DNA of 5,583 nt from Comamonadaceae bacterium. Lineage in GTDB: Bacteria > Pseudomonadota > Gammaproteobacteria > Burkholderiales > Burkholderiaceae_C. Location of the stretch: NCBI GenBank assembly GCA_027490485.1, contig JAIXYA010000246.1, positions 1 through 5,583 on the forward strand, read 5' to 3'. The notes under the pieces were generated by a model. It was not told the DNA's origin. It made no database searches and saw nothing but the letters and a program-made list of their open reading frames with translations. How positions within the stretch are numbered: the stretch's first letter is position 1; each line of letters opens with the position of its first letter. A program made the position numbers and the translations under genes. Positions 4,377 through 5,583 of this stretch are shown piece after piece.

Positions 4377-5583
4377 TCACTTGCCCCAACTGTCCTTCAA
4401 GCCTACCGCACGGTTAAACACCAGCTTGCTTCCAGCAAGGTGATCCACCCGGTCCGCCACAAAGTAGCCCAAGCGCTCAAACTGAAATTTTTGATCGGGC
4501 AGTGCATGCAGAAGTGAGGGCTCCACATAAGCCTGCACCACTTGCAAGCTGTGGGGGTTCAAGGCTTCCAAGAAGTCTTTGCCGCCTGCATCAGGCTGCG
4601 GGTCGCTGAACAAGCGGTCGTACAAACGCACCTCGGCTTTCACGCCATCGGCCACACCCACCCAGGTGATCACGCCTTTGGCTTTGACGCTGTCAGACCC
4701 CGCCGTGCCGCTTTTGGTTTCAGGAAACACCTTGGCATGCACTTCGGTCACCACGCCGTTGGCGTCTTTGCTGCAACCGGTGCACTCGACCACAAAGCCA
4801 CCTTTGAGGCGCACCAATGCGCCCGTGCTGGTCGCGCCATCGGGGGCGGTTTGCGGTGGACTCAAACGTTTGTAACCCTTGGGCGGTACCTCTTCAAAAT
4901 CTTCGCGCTCAATCCACACCTCTTTGCCGATGGTGAATTGACGCGCTGCAGGTTCGGGCTGGCCTTCGGGCGGGTGGGGCAGGGCAGGCAAAGTGCAAGC
5001 TTCCAGATGGCCTGCGCCAAAAGCCTCGTCCCAATTGGTCAGCACCAGTTTCACGGGGTTGAGCACCGCCATGGCACGGTGTGCGGTGTTCTCCAGTGTT
5101 TCGCGCAAGCAGCCTTCCAAGGTGCTGTAGTCGATCCAACTGTCCGATTTGGTGACGCCAATGCGGTCGGCAAACAGGCGCAGGCTCTCGGGGGTATAGC
5201 CACGGCGACGCAGGCCCACGATGGTGGGCATGCGCGGGTCGTCCCAGCCGCTCACCTTGCCCTCGTTCACCAATTGCGCCAACTTGCGTTTGCTGGTGAT
5301 CACGTAGGTGAGGTTGAGGCGGGCAAATTCATATTGTTTGGGTGCAGGTGCGGCCAGCAAGCCACCTTCGCAGAGACGCTCCATCAACCAGTCGTAAAAC
5401 GGGCGCTGGTCCTCGAACTCCAAGGTGCAAATGCTGTGGGTGATTTGCTCTAGCGCGTCTTCGATGGGGTGGGCAAAGGTGTACATCGGGTAGATGCACC
5501 AGGTGTCGCCGGTGTGGTGATGCGTGGCGCGGCGGATGCGGTAGATGGCAGGGTCGCGCATATTGATGTTGGGCGAGGCCATG
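4377..5583 (-). CDS. glnS: Glutaminyl-tRNA synthetase, C-terminal two-thirds (partial)
   Basis: GlnRS is a cytoplasmic class I aminoacyl-tRNA synthetase that charges tRNA-Gln with glutamine. The visible 401 residues run from MASPNINMRDPAIYRI, which aligns with about residue 180 of the 554-residue E. coli enzyme, to the family-typical end GLKDSWGK. Recognisable blocks are CIYPMYTFAHPIEDALEQITHS (29-50), CTLEFEDQRPFYDW (52-65), the class I KMSKS-equivalent TSKRKL (96-101), GWDDPRMPT (112-120), GLRRRGYT (123-130) and, in the anticodon-binding beta-barrel domain, VWIEREDF (222-229), KGVITWV (302-308) and VRLYDRLF (318-325). The ATG at 5582 is internal: the real start, with the HIGH motif, lies beyond the window, and the single base at 5583 fits the preceding Asp codon. 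The 93-residue gene follows after 3 bases. GlnRS rather than GluRS is clear from these motifs. Confidence 0.97.
   Translation of the reverse strand, partial: MASPNINMRDPAIYRIRRATHHHTGDTWCIYPMYTFAHPIEDALEQITHSICTLEFEDQRPFYDWLMERLCEGGLLAAPAPKQYEFARLNLTYVITSKRKLAQLVNEGKVSGWDDPRMPTIVGLRRRGYTPESLRLFADRIGVTKSDSWIDYSTLEGCLRETLENTAHRAMAVLNPVKLVLTNWDEAFGAGHLEACTLPALPHPPEGQPEPAARQFTIGKEVWIEREDFEEVPPKGYKRLSPPQTAPDGATSTGALVRLKGGFVVECTGCSKDANGVVTEVHAKVFPETKSGTAGSDSVKAKGVITWVGVADGVKAEVRLYDRLFSDPQPDAGGKDFLEALNPHSLQVVQAYVEPSLLHALPDQKFQFERLGYFVADRVDHLAGSKLVFNRAVGLKDSWGK

Noticed and set aside
4542..5453. A 303-residue open frame on the plus strand opposite glnS
   Set aside because: It is fully antisense to clear GlnRS coding sequence, is rich in His, Ala, Gly and Phe as expected from reverse reading of GC-biased codons, and matches no family.

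Overview
The window looks like an ordinary chromosomal stretch from a betaproteobacterium of the order Burkholderiales, most likely Comamonadaceae. I infer this from the protein sequences themselves (NuoM/NuoN, a DUF1178 protein starting MKVLDL, a Burkholderiales-like GlnRS with a long C-terminal half) and from the moderately GC-rich codon use. Genus cannot be fixed from sequence reading alone.

The left part (1-2353) is on the plus strand. It holds the 3' end of nuoM, a complete nuoN, and a DUF1178 zinc-ribbon-like gene only 20 bases after nuoN. nuoM and nuoN encode proton-pumping membrane subunits of NADH:quinone oxidoreductase (complex I), so this is the tail of a nuo operon. The right part (2378-5583) is entirely on the minus strand. 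Read in the direction of transcription it holds glnS (5' end outside the window), a 93-residue protein of unknown function starting 3 bases after glnS, an RhlG-like short-chain dehydrogenase, an NfsB-like nitroreductase, and a 47-residue basic protein. The two halves converge: the DUF1178 and 47-residue genes end 24 bases apart.

Coding density is very high and no gene-free stretch exceeds about 80 bases. There are no tRNA or rRNA genes, CRISPR arrays, insertion sequences or phage genes. The genes are housekeeping (respiration, glutaminyl-tRNA synthesis) plus two redox enzymes that may be co-transcribed.

I found no new multi-gene system. The strongest unexplained signal is a perfect 26-bp palindrome inside the nuoM coding sequence (157-182), built from two TGTCWGACA units, with a third exact unit in nuoN (649-657). 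The second point is the 47-residue minus-strand gene at 2378-2521, which is short enough to be skipped by common gene-calling cutoffs but has a good ribosome binding site and a distinctive sequence.
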